DNA of 64,000 nucleotides, from assembly GCA_963835375.1 (NCBI GenBank), contig CAWIGB010000012.1:434001-498000 (forward strand). Direction: 5' to 3'. The notes under the pieces were generated by a model. The model worked only from the letters and a program-made list of their open reading frames with translations. It did not search any database and was not told the DNA's origin. Positions 8,724-17,887 of this stretch are shown here, one piece after another; within the stretch, counting starts at the first letter, position 1; each line of letters begins with the position of its first letter. Made by a program: the position numbers and the translations under genes. The DNA is from Salinisphaera sp963835375. Lineage in GTDB: Bacteria; Pseudomonadota; Gammaproteobacteria; Nevskiales; Salinisphaeraceae.

Positions 8724-9578
8724 ATGAGCGACGACGACGACAGCGATCAGTCTAGTCGGGGCTGGCTGCGCCAGATCGGCATGAGTCTGGCGGGCCCGCC
8801 ACGCGATCGCGATGAGCTGGTCGAGGTGCTGCACGAGGCCCAGCAGAACGCGCTGCTCGACGTCGATGCTCTGTGGATGATGCAGGGCGTGCTCAAGGTT
8901 TCCGAGCTTCAGGTACGCGACATCATGGTGCCTCGGTCCCAGATGGTGGTGATCGACTCCGATGCGGATGCCGCCGAGATTCTGTCGGTCGCCACCGAAT
9001 CCGGTCATTCGCGCTTCCCCGTGATCGGTGAATCCCGCGACGAGGTCGTCGGCATTCTGCTGGCCAAGGACATGCTCAGCCTGACCGAATCGGACGGTGA
9101 GGAGAATGTCTTCGATCTCACCACCGTGCTGCGCCCGGCCGTTTACGTGCCGGAAGCCAAGCGCGTGAACGTGCTGCTCAAGGAGTTCAAGGCCTCGCGG
9201 AACCACATGGCGGTGGTCGTGGATGAGTACGGCGGCGTGGCCGGCCTGGTCACCATCGAGGACGCACTGGAGCAGATCGTCGGCGAAATCGACGATGAAT
9301 ACGACCAGACCGAGGGGGCGAACATCCTCCGCCAGGAGAAGAATCGGTATCAGCTCAAGGCGCTGACCCCGATCGACGAATTCAATCGCTACTTCGGCAC
9401 GGATTTCTCGGACGATGAGTTCGATACGCTCGGCGGGTTGGTCATGCACGAGTTCGGCCATATGCCCAAGCGCGGTGAAACCACGATCATCGATCGTTTT
9501 CAGTTCAACGTGCAGCGCGCCGACTCGCGCCGGATCCATCTGTTCCAGATGACGGTGTTACCCGAGGCTCCGGAGTAG
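8724..9578 (+). CDS. corC: CorC/HlyC-type CBS-domain protein
   Basis: A 284-residue cytosolic protein with two CBS domains (from VRDIMVPRSQMVVI and from FDLTTVLRPAVYVPE) followed by a CorC/HlyC C-terminal domain. It is linked to magnesium and cobalt efflux in enteric bacteria. VVVDEYGGVAGLVTIEDALE is the conserved second-CBS signature. It lies between ybeY and lnt as in many gammaproteobacteria. The gene is intact, with an ATG start at 8724. Confidence 0.9.
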   Translation: MSDDDDSDQSSRGWLRQIGMSLAGPPRDRDELVEVLHEAQQNALLDVDALWMMQGVLKVSELQVRDIMVPRSQMVVIDSDADAAEILSVATESGHSRFPVIGESRDEVVGILLAKDMLSLTESDGEENVFDLTTVLRPAVYVPEAKRVNVLLKEFKASRNHMAVVVDEYGGVAGLVTIEDALEQIVGEIDDEYDQTEGANILRQEKNRYQLKALTPIDEFNRYFGTDFSDDEFDTLGGLVMHEFGHMPKRGETTIIDRFQFNVQRADSRRIHLFQMTVLPEAPE

Positions 9579-9597
9579 GCGCCGGGGCCGGCCGGTC

Positions 9598-11152
9598 ATG
9601 GCCCTGGGTCGTCGAATCGTCGTCGATCTGCTGATCCCGGCCGCGCTCGGGGGGCTGGCGACGCTTGGCTTCGCGCCGTGGAACCTCTATCCCGTCACCA
9701 TCGCGGCGCTGATCGGCCTGGTCGCGCTGTGGCGCTCGGTCGGGCCGCGGCGCGCGGCCTGGCGCGGCTTTGTCTTCGGCGCTGCGCATTTCGGAAGCGG
9801 CATCTACTGGGTGTATGTCGCGATACACGATCATGCCGGCGCCAATGCCGTGGTCGCCGGGCTGGCGGTCGCGGCCCTGGTGGCTTATCTGGCCTGTTTT
9901 CCGGCACTGACCGGGGCGGTCGCGGGTGCGACGAATCGGCTGGCGCTCACGCTCTGGGCGCTGGTGGTGGTGCCGGGCGCCTGGTGTCTGGCCGAGCTCC
10001 TGCGTGGCTGGCTGTTTTCCGGCTTTCCGTGGCTGTCGCTCGGTTACGTGACCATCGCGGCCCCGCTCAACGGGCTCGGGCCGGTGGTGGGTGTGCATGG
10101 ACTGAGCCTCGCGCTGATGATCGCCGCCGGCGGCCTCTGGCTGTTGTATGCCGGCACGCTGTTCGCCCGGCTGGTCGCTTTTGTGCTGGTCGCGATCCTG
10201 CCGATTCTGGTGTGGTCCGTGCCGTCGCCGGCCCACTGGACCCGGCCGCTGCACCACACCCTGCGCGTGGCGGTGATCCAGGGCAACATTGCTCAGGCCG
10301 ACAAATGGCGCCCGGCCATGCTCGGCCGGACGCTGCATCGCTATCGCGATATGACGTGGCGTACGACTGCGGACCTGGTGGTCTGGCCGGAAGTGGCGAT
10401 TCCCGTGCTCGGCGGCGCGCGTCGACGGCTATCTGTCGCACTTGAACACGGGCGCGAAGAAACGTGGGCAGACGATTCTGGCGGGGCTGTTCTGGCCTGC
10501 TGATCATGGCCGGCGGCTGTACAACAGCGTGCTGGCGCTCGGCGTTGGTCAGGGGCGTTACGACAAGCGTCATCTGGTGCCGTTCGGAGAAACCATGCCG
10601 GGGCCGTCGTGGCTGGCGCGACGGATGGCGGGGCTGGTCGGCGCGAGCGGACACACGATCGCCGGCGCGCCCGACCAGCCGCTGATCCGCGCGCACGACA
10701 CCGCGATCGGGGTGTCGATATGCTTCGAGGACGTATTCGGGCGCGACATCCGCCGTGAACTGCCGGGCGCCGGGCTGCTGGTCAATGTGACCAACGACGG
10801 CTGGTTTGCCGGGACCACGGCACTGGCCCAGCATCTGGAAATCGCCCGCATGCGGGCGCTGGAAACGGGCCGCCCGCTGGTGCGCGCCGCCAATACCGGC
10901 ATCAGCGCGATGATCGGTTTCGACGGGCGGGTGCTGCATGCGGCGCCGATCGACCAGAGCGCACGCCTGATCGGCGAACTCTCGCCGCGGGCCGGCGCCA
11001 CGCCGTATGTCGTCTATGGCAACGGTCCGTTGTGGTGGGCGAGTGCGGCGGTCGTGTTGCTCGCGCTGCTGGGCAGCGCCGGCCTGCGCTGGCAGTCGTC
11101 ACGCGGTCGCCGACCGGAGGAGAGGCGCCGGGCGCTGCGCGAAAGAGTCTGA
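9598..11152 (+). CDS. lnt: Apolipoprotein N-acyltransferase (one frameshift)
   Basis: Inner-membrane enzyme that adds the third acyl chain to lipoproteins. The N-terminal half has several membrane segments. The nitrilase-like domain shows the catalytic Glu in LVVWPEVAIP and the catalytic Cys in GVSICFEDVFG. The frame changes near 10420, where IPVLGGA should run on into VDGYLSHLNTGAKKRGQTI in the next frame. This fits one extra base or two missing bases in a CG-repeat stretch. The product would be about 518 residues, a normal length. The last membrane segment lies near 11030. Confidence 0.92.
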
Positions 11153-11239
11153 CGGACAGACTGGCGAAGGGGCAGGGCGGACAGCTGCCGGCCAAGACAT
11201 TACACTTGCGCTGCTCTGCAACTGACTTATGTAGGACCG

Positions 11240-13692
11240 ATGGACCGCAGCTACCGTTTCGCCGACATCGAGGCCGACGTCCAGCACCGCTGGGCCGAGG
11301 CCGACGCTTTTCGCGTGGCCCGCGACGACCGCGAGAAATTCTATTGCCTGTCGATGTTCCCGTATCCCAGCGGCAAGCTGCATATGGGGCACGTGCGCAA
11401 CTACACCATCGGCGACGTGATCGCGCGCTATCACCGCATGTGCGGCAAGAACGTGCTGCAGCCGATGGGCTGGGACGCCTTCGGCCTGCCGGCCGAGAAC
11501 GCCGCGATCAAGAACGGCGTGCCGCCGGCGAAATGGACGCGCGACAACATCGCGGCCATGCGCGAGCAGCTCAAGCAGCTCGGCTTCGCCTACGACTGGT
11601 CGCGCGAGATCGCCACCTGCGATCCGTCCTATTACCGCTGGGAACAATGGCTGTTCACCAAGCTGTTCGAGCAGGGCCTGGTCTATCGCGAAGGAATCGG
11701 TCGTCAACTGGGACCCGGTCGACCAGACCGTGCTCGCCAACGAGCAGGTGGTGGACGGGCGCGGCTGGCGCTCGGGCGCGATCGTCGAGCAACGCGCGAT
11801 TCCGCAGTGGTTCGCGCGCATCACCGATTACGCCGACGAACTGCTGGACGATCTGGACAAACTCGACGGCTGGCCGGACGCGGTCAAGACCATGCAGGCC
11901 AACTGGATCGGCCGCTCGACCGGTCTGGAAATCGATTTCGAAGTCGCCGGACACGATGCGCCGCTGACGGTCTACACCACGCGGCCCGATACGCTGCACG
12001 GCGCGACCTACATGGCGCTGGCCGCCGACCATCCGCTGGTGCGCGGCCGCCGCCGATACGGATGCCGAACTGGCGGCCTTTGTCGAGGAATGCCGCGCCG
12101 GCGGCACCGCCGAAGCGGGCCTGGAAACGCGCGACAAGAAAGGCTATCGCCTGCCGGTCGACGCGGTTCATCCGCTGTCCGGCGAAAAACTGCCGGTCTT
12201 TGCGGCCAACTTCGTGCTGATGGGCTATGGCACCGGCGCGGTGATGAGCGTGCCGGCGCACGATCAGCGCGACTGGGAATTCGCCAAGGCCTACGATCTG
12301 CCGATCGTGTCGGTGATCGCCGATGAGACCGGCGTGCGCCGGGCGACGTCAGCGCGGCCGCCTTCGTCGAGAAGGGCGCGCTGGTCAACTCCGGCGAAGA
12401 CAACGGCAAGGATTTCGAGGCCGCCTTCAACGACATCGCCGACCGGCTGGAAGCGCGAAGGCCGCGCCCGCCGCAAGACGCAGTATCGCCTGCGCGACTG
12501 GGGCCTGTCGCGCCAGCGCTACTGGGGCGCGCCGATCCCGATCATCCACTGCGACGACTGCGGTGCCGGTGCCGGTGCCGGAACAGGACCTGCCGGTCGT
12601 GCTGCCCGAGGACGTCACGCCCGAAGGCGCCGGCTCGCCGCTGCCGAACATGCCGGAATTCGTGAACACCACGTGCCCGAAATGCGGCAAGCCGATGCCA
12701 AGCGCGAGACCGATACCTTCGATACCTTCATGGAATCGTCCTGGTATTTCGCGCGCTTCACCTGCCCGGACGCCGATGCCATGATCGACGACCGCGCCCA
12801 TTACTGGATGCCGGTCGATCAGTACATCGGCGGCATCGAGCACGCGATCCTGCATCTGCTGTATGCGCGCTTCTTCCAGAAGCTGATGCGCGACGTCGGC
12901 CTCGGCAAAAGCCGACGAGCCGTTCAAGGCGCTGCTCACCCAGGGCATGGTGCTGAAAGACGGCGCCAAGATGTCCAAGTCCAAGGGCAATACGGTCGAT
13001 CCGCAAGCGCTGATCGAAACCTACGGCGCCGACACCGTGCGCCTGTTCTCCATGTTCGCCGCACCGCCGGATCAGTCGCTGGAATGGTCGGATGCCGGCG
13101 TGGAAGGCGCGCATCGCTTTCTGCATCGGCTGTGGCGGCTGGTCGGCGACCCATGTCGAGGCCGGCGTGGTGGCGCCCGCCACCTCAGCCGACGGGCGAG
13201 GCGGGCGAACTGCGCCGCAAACTGCACGAGACCATCGCCAAGGTCGGCGACGACGTCGGCCGGCGCTATACCTTCAATACCGCGATTGCGGCGATCATGG
13301 AACTGGCCAACGCGCTGGGCCGGGTCGACGATGCGCCGGCGGCCGATCTGCAAGCGGTGCGCCAGGAAGCGCTGGAAGCCATCGTGCGCATGCTGGCGCC
13401 GATCACGCCGCATGTGGGCGATGTGCTCTGGCGTACGCTCGGCCGCGACGGCCTGCTGCTGGATGCCGCATGGCCGGCTGCCGACGAGGCCGCACTGGTG
13501 CGCGATACGCTGACGCTGGTGGTTCAGGTCAATGGCAAGGTGCGCGCCCGTATCGATGTGCCCGCCGATGCCGATCGCGATACAGTGGCCGAGACCGCGC
13601 TGGCCGAGCCCAACGTGGTTCGTCATATCGAGGGCAAGGATCTGAAGAAGACCATTGTCGTGCCCGGCAAGCTGGTCAACCTGGTCGTCTGA
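11240..13692 (+). CDS. leuS: Leucyl-tRNA synthetase (about nine frameshifts)
   Basis: Class I synthetase charging tRNA-Leu. The HIGH-type motif lies in PSGKLHMGHVRNYTIGD and the KMSKS loop in AKMSKSKGNTVDP. The editing-domain region TTRPDTLHGATYMALAADHP is visible, and the C-terminus ends in KDLKKTIVVPGKLVNLVV. The coding frame changes near 11692, 12046, 12340, 12450, 12556, 12692, 12909, 13150 and 13190. Most changes fit one base gained or lost in a short homopolymer (AAAA for AAA at 12909, CCC for CC at 13150). Correcting them gives one full-length protein, so these are most likely sequence errors. Confidence 0.93.
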
Positions 13693-13699
13693 GCGCTCG

Positions 13700-14314
13700 A
13701 TGGATCGCCCAAAGCAGAGATCACGCATGATCGGTCATGTTCCGCTATCCGCCACGCTCCGTAGCCGCGCCGCCCGGGTCAGCGCCATGCTGGCGTTGCT
13801 CGCGCTTGCCGGCTGCGGGTTCCACCTGCAGGGCGCCTCGCCGCTGCCCGCCGGCATTTCCTCCGTGCATGTGTCGTACCATGACAATTACCGTGTGGGC
13901 GACCCGCCGCTGGTGACCGCGCTCAAACAGCGCCTGCGACGGCAGCATCTGCTGGGCGACATCGATGCACCGGCCGAACTCCGCATTGTGAGGGTCGAAA
14001 ACAGCCAGCGCATCGTCTCGGTAAGCCCCGTTGATGGCAACGTCGCCGAATATGCACTGACGACCCGCGTAGTGTTCAACTATAGCGTCAACGGTGCCGA
14101 GCAACTGTCGGGGGCGACGCTTTCGACCACGCGTGACTACAGCGTGTCCGCCACGCAGCGCCTGTCCTCCGAGGGCGAACATGACCAACTGCTGTCCCAG
14201 ATGCAGCACGATCTCGCTAATCTGATTTTGGAGCGCATGGCCGAGGCCAACGACAAGCTCGGCCTCGCCCCGCGTCAAGGACAACTGAGGCCATGGCCGA
14301 CCGCGCAGCACTGA
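13700..14314 (+). CDS. lptE: LPS-assembly lipoprotein LptE
   Basis: Outer-membrane lipoprotein that plugs LptD and helps place LPS on the cell surface. The signal sequence ends in the lipobox LALAGC, followed by GFHLQG as in LptE. It directly follows leuS, the usual position. The start is uncertain: ATG 13700 or ATG 13727, with the latter giving a shorter signal. The usual next gene holA is absent here; the 3' end overlaps a nitroreductase gene by 22 bp. Confidence 0.85.
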   Translation: MDRPKQRSRMIGHVPLSATLRSRAARVSAMLALLALAGCGFHLQGASPLPAGISSVHVSYHDNYRVGDPPLVTALKQRLRRQHLLGDIDAPAELRIVRVENSQRIVSVSPVDGNVAEYALTTRVVFNYSVNGAEQLSGATLSTTRDYSVSATQRLSSEGEHDQLLSQMQHDLANLILERMAEANDKLGLAPRQGQLRPWPTAQH

Positions 14315-14880
14315 CCGACAGCCCGGTTTCGCCGGAGGATGCCGCCGCGCTTATCCGCGGCCGGCGCACGATCGACCGCTTCAAGCCGGGCGAGGTGCCC
14401 GAGACCGCGTTGATTCACGAGGCGATCGAACTGGCGCGCTGGGCGCCGAATCATCACCGCACCGAACCGTGGCGCTTCTGTCTCATCGGCGAGCGCACCA
14501 AGACCCGCATCATCGATCTCAACAGTCGTCTGCTGACGGCCAGCCGCGGCGCCGAAGTGGCCGAGGCCAAGCGCGAACGCTGGCAGAGCATGCCGGGCTG
14601 GTTGGCCATCAACTGTATTTCCAACGACGACCCGATCACCGCGCGCGAGGACTACGCCGCCTGCGCCTGTGCGGTACAGAATCTCATGCTCTATCTGCAC
14701 AGTGCGGGCGTGGGCACCAAATGGGCGAGCGGGGCGGTGACTCGAGAACCCGAGTTCCTCGAACTGCTCGGCGCTCGATCAGGGGAATACTGCGTCGGGC
14801 TGATCTGGTATGGTTATGCCCAGCGGCGCCCGAGGTCCCAGCGCCAGTCGGTCGATCACATCGTCCGCACGCTGGACTGA
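14293..14880 (+). CDS. Nitroreductase family protein
   Basis: A 195-residue FMN-dependent nitroreductase-fold protein, similar in size and layout to YdjA-type enzymes. The conserved N-terminal R-R-T-I-D-R-F and LARWAPNHHRTEPWRF regions, which bind FMN phosphate and shape the pocket, are seen. A late GVGTKWASG stretch matches the family. The substrate cannot be told from sequence. The start at 14293 lies inside the end of lptE, so translation may be coupled. Confidence 0.8.
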   Translation: MADRAALTDSPVSPEDAAALIRGRRTIDRFKPGEVPETALIHEAIELARWAPNHHRTEPWRFCLIGERTKTRIIDLNSRLLTASRGAEVAEAKRERWQSMPGWLAINCISNDDPITAREDYAACACAVQNLMLYLHSAGVGTKWASGAVTREPEFLELLGARSGEYCVGLIWYGYAQRRPRSQRQSVDHIVRTLD

Positions 14881-14920
14881 AGCCCGAATCCGGCAATTCC
14901 AATTCCGTGTCAAAAGGGCA

Positions 14921-14949
14921 TTGCAAAAAACCCGATACGGATATAGAAT
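14921..14949 (+). promoter_or_regulatory. Sigma-70-type promoter of rplM-rpsI
   Basis: TTGCAA (14921-14926), a 17-base spacer and TAGAAT (14944-14949) form a strong promoter-like pair. The rplM start codon is 70 bases further, leaving a leader of about 60 bases as is common for ribosomal protein operons. Confidence 0.65.
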
Positions 14950-15019
14950 TGCGCGCTTTCGCAGCCCGGGTCGCTGCCTCCCGCTACGGCTTGTGACCTC
15001 CTACGGTATAAGAGTTGCA

Positions 15020-15448
15020 ATGAAGACGTTTTCCGCGAAGAAAGACGAGGTGCCCGGCGACTGGTACGTCGTGGACGCGACCGACAAGACGCTCGGTCGA
15101 CTGGCCTCCGAGATCGCTTTTCGCCTGCGCGGCAAGCACAAGCCCGAATATACGCCGCACATGGATGTCGGCGACCACATCGTGGTGATCAACGCCTCGA
15201 ACGTGAAGACGACGGGCAAGAAGGCCGAGCAGAAGAAGTACTACCGGTTCACCGGGTACGTCGGTAACCTGAAGGAAATCACGCTCGGCAAGCAGATGGA
15301 GACCCACCCGGAGCGAGTCATCGAGCACGCCGTCAAGGGCATGCTGCCGAAGGGTCCGCTTGGCCGCCAGATGTTCCGCAAGCTGCGTGTCTATCCGAGC
15401 GCCGACCACCCGCATACTGCACAGCAGCCGCAGACGCTGGAGATTTAA
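15020..15448 (+). CDS. rplM: 50S ribosomal protein L13
   Basis: A 142-residue L13. Family stretches include WYVVDATDKTLGRLAS, the central GDHIVVINA and LPKGPLGRQMFRKLRVY. It is followed by rpsI after 3 bases, the standard rplM-rpsI operon. The start MKTFSAKK at 15020 gives the usual length; the frame open further upstream is not coding. The gene is intact. Confidence 0.97.
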   Translation: MKTFSAKKDEVPGDWYVVDATDKTLGRLASEIAFRLRGKHKPEYTPHMDVGDHIVVINASNVKTTGKKAEQKKYYRFTGYVGNLKEITLGKQMETHPERVIEHAVKGMLPKGPLGRQMFRKLRVYPSADHPHTAQQPQTLEI

Positions 15449-15451
15449 AGC

Positions 15452-15844
15452 ATGGCAACCGAACAGTCGTACGGCACTGGCCGCCGCAAGACCGCTTCCG
15501 CCCGCGTGTTCATCAAGCCGGGCTCCGGTCAGATCACGGTCAACAAGAAGACGCTGGACGAGTATTTCGGTCGTCCGACCTCGCGCATGATCGTGCGCCA
15601 GGCGCTGGAAGCCACCGAGTCGACCGATCGCTTCGACATCACCGTCACCGTCAACGGCGGCGGCCCGAACGGTCAGGCCGGCGCCATTCGCCACGGTCTG
15701 GCCCGCGCCCTGGTCGACTACGACGAAGGCATGCGCCCCGCGTTGCGTGCTGCCGGTTACCTGACCCGCGACGCCCGCAAGGTCGAGCGTAAGAAGATCG
15801 GCCTGCACAAGGCCCGCAAGTCGCCGCAGTACTCCAAGCGCTAA
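15452..15844 (+). CDS. rpsI: 30S ribosomal protein S9
   Basis: A 130-residue S9. The GTGRRKTASARVFIKPG start and the C-terminal tail ending in KARKSPQYSKR, which reaches the decoding centre, are both present. It is translated with rplM. The gene is intact. Confidence 0.97.
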   Translation: MATEQSYGTGRRKTASARVFIKPGSGQITVNKKTLDEYFGRPTSRMIVRQALEATESTDRFDITVTVNGGGPNGQAGAIRHGLARALVDYDEGMRPALRAAGYLTRDARKVERKKIGLHKARKSPQYSKR

Positions 15845-15898
15845 AGCGACTTGTTCGATGGACGGGCCTGGTCCTGTCCGTCCATCAACTCAGGTTAC

Positions 15899-15972
15899 TG
15901 GGGATTCGTCTAATGGTAGGACTACGGACTCTGACTCCGTCAGTGGGGGTTCGAATCCCTCATCCCCAGCCA
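15899..15972 (+). tRNA. tRNA-Gln (anticodon CTG)
   Basis: A complete cloverleaf. The acceptor strands TGGGGAT and ATCCCCA pair fully. The anticodon loop is CTCTGAC on a perfect 5-bp stem, and the T-arm contains GTTCGAATC. CCA is encoded at 15970-15972. Confidence 0.95.
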
Positions 15973-15976
15973 GACC

Positions 15977-16005
15977 AAAGCCCGCCTTACGGCGGGCTTT
16001 TTTTT
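15977..16005 (+). terminator. Intrinsic terminator after tRNA-Gln
   Basis: AAAGCCCGCC and GGCGGGCTTT pair around a TTAC loop and are followed by a T-run of eight bases. The same hairpin recurs after a remnant of the tRNA 3' end at 16151 and was the insertion target of the IS4-family element. Confidence 0.85.
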
Positions 16006-16169
16006 GTTATGGCTGGCGTTGCGGATCTGATGAGAACCACCCCTCGGTTCGACGAGCGGCCGCGGGCCGCGAGAACGCCGGAGCGTAGCGACGGCGGCCC
16101 CGAAGGGGTGAGCAGCGCAGCTGCGAATAATCCCTCATCCGCAGCCAGACAAAAGCCCGCCTTACGGCG
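16006..16169. repeat. tRNA-tail/terminator repeat unit, copy 2
   Basis: About 170 bp that begins with GTTATGGCTGGCGTTGCGGA right after the tRNA-Gln terminator. It ends with a near copy of the tRNA-Gln 3' end (AATCCCTCATCC at 16129, then GCAGCCAGAC) and the same terminator hairpin. A third unit starts beyond the IS element near 17605. Such units look like degenerate tandem copies of a tRNA-end plus terminator cassette. Confidence 0.65.
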
Positions 16170-17592
16170 TAATGCTGTTCACTTAGCGGCGCGGCTGTCG
16201 GTTGACGGGATAGCGGGTCTTGGACATCTTGACTGATCTCGGCCTTGAAGGTCGGGGTCGCGTGTCAGGAACAAGTTACCGATACCTGCCCTGAGTTCGG
16301 ATAATCGTGCGCCGGTGCGAGACAGCGGTTGGGCCGCGGCCATGACGATCAGCTGTGCCGCGATGTATTGATAGGCGAACTGAAGCGCACGCGCGCCGGA
16401 TCCTGGCCGTGAGCGACGCCGCCTGACTGGCCTCGCGCCGGATCAGCTATAGCCCAACTGCGAGGCCCAGACTTCTTGATAAATCAGGCTACGCGGTCTT
16501 ACTGCGCAGCGTCACCGCGTTGTGTTGCAATGAACGTTTGATATCTCGAAAGCCCACTTCGATCGCCCAGCGCTCCTTGTAAAGGCGAGCTGACCGCGTC
16601 GGTATCGTAGTGGGTGGCGGGCAATGACGTGTACACCGTCTTGCGTTTGCCCTTGTGGCTATAACTGACGGCGCGCACGTCCCAAGTCGCGGGTAGAGAC
16701 GAGGTTACGCTGCGCGCCTGCGGCGACACGCGCATCCGCAGCAGTCGATCATCGGCGTTATAGGTCCGAGTGTTTCCGACAGAGTCCTTTGCGCACCGGG
16801 ATCGGCCAGTGGCGTTGAGAGGCGCCACCGGCGGACACGCCCAACAACAGGTCGGCACTCCAGACCCCCTTGTCGAACAAGAGTCACGGAATGATCGGGA
16901 ATACGGTCGATGAAGTCATCGGCCAAGCGCATCTCACTACGCCGATACGGGCTGAGCTGGGCGTCGAGTAGCATATGCGAGCGTACGTTCATCAACGCAA
17001 CGACACGCGTCATCGGATACGGCGTCTGGCGATCGGTGCCCGTGCTACCGGAACCGAAATGGGCTCGAAGTGCGCCATTATCCGGCGTGCGCAGTACAGC
17101 GCCGTCGGCCGCTAATACCTGCAAGCCCTGCCAATCATCGCCGGGATAACGCTCTTGACCCCAGACGAGCGCCGGTCTGGCGGAACAGCCACTCAACCGG
17201 TTCAGCGCCGAGCCGCTGGCGGGCCTGAGAACCCGCTACGGGCATCAGACCGGTCGCTGGCCAGGCCTTGAGCACAGATATTCAGGCGACGTGCGACTTC
17301 GGATACAGGTTCGTTGCGGAACAGGGCCATGCCCAGCACCAGCCAGAGCACTTGATCCGCCGGCAGGCGCCGACGGCGAATCGTGGCCGTCTGACGATAG
17401 ATGCAGTGCCGACTCAACCCATTCGACCGGAATATGTTGGGCAAACGTGCTCAGATCAGAGAACGAATGCAGATCGTCTATATCGAACAGGGTGCTGCTG
17501 CAAGGACACAAAAAAATCCGGCCTTCCATCAAGTGAAAGCCGGATTCTCGGTAAGCCCCGGCGGCTATGCAATGCTTAAGTGAACAGCATTA
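16170..17592 (-). mobile_element. IS4-family insertion sequence, 1423 bp
   Basis: Both ends carry the perfect 16-bp inverted repeat TAATGCTGTTCACTTA. The element is flanked by a 12-bp direct repeat CGCCTTACGGCG (16158-16169 and 17593-17604), in the 10-13 bp range known for IS4-type elements. It sits inside a terminator hairpin of the tRNA-tail repeat. The transposase reads on the minus strand. Confidence 0.9.
16260..17532 (-). pseudogene. IS4-family transposase, frameshifted
   Basis: Fragments in several frames add up to one IS4 transposase. The N-terminal domain is seen in LVLGMALFRNEPVSEVARRL. The first catalytic Asp lies in AADGAVLRTPDNGALRAHFG. The Y-(2)-R-(3)-E-(6)-K signature lies in YKERWAIEVGFRDIK near 16560. 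There are at least three frame changes (near 17400, 17200 and 16840). They may be errors of this sequence, as in neighbouring essential genes, or true decay; the perfect ends of the element argue for a recent insertion. Confidence 0.8.
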
Positions 17593-17604
17593 CGCCTTAC
17601 GGCG

Positions 17605-17760
17605 GGCTTTTTTTGTTATGGCTGGCGTTGCGGATCTGATGAGAACCCTTCGGTCCGACGATCGCGAAGCGCGTGAGGACAGTCGAGCTCGCTCGACTGG
17701 GCCCGAAGGGCCGAGCGGCGGAGCCGCGAGCAATCCCTCTTTTCGGCCCGCGGAAGCCCG
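17605..17760. repeat. tRNA-tail/terminator repeat unit, copy 3
   Basis: After the right target duplication, GGCTTT plus T-run and GTTATGGCTGGCGTTGCGGA repeat the start of copy 2. The unit contains the hairpin CAGTCGAG-CTCG-CTCGACTG (17680-17699) and AATCCCTC at 17732. No gene is seen in 17605-17883. Confidence 0.6.
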
Positions 17761-17887
17761 CAGCCAGCGACTAACGGTACTTCGTGCCAGTGCGCACCCA
17801 TAATCCTGAAGGCCACAAAAGCGCACGAGCGGCGCGATCAGCTACACCCGCGAATGCCCCCCCCCGAGCGCTAACCTCTCGGCCTAG

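Noticed and set aside
11240..13692. leuS as a naturally split synthetase (alpha and beta genes), as in Aquifex
   Set aside because: There are about nine breaks, not one. They fall in short base runs, shift frames in both directions and lack new starts or ribosome sites.
11240..13692. Programmed frameshifting as the cause of broken housekeeping genes
   Set aside because: The break sites share no slippery motif, and both +1 and -1 changes occur in the same gene. Random sequence error fits better.
15858..16236. Small proteins read from the region after tRNA-Gln
   Set aside because: The frames run through the tRNA, terminator and repeat units. Similar spurious proteins arise wherever this type of repeat occurs.
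17851..17870. C-run of about ten bases near the IS5-family element as a phase-variation tract
   Set aside because: It is not inside or just before any recognisable gene.
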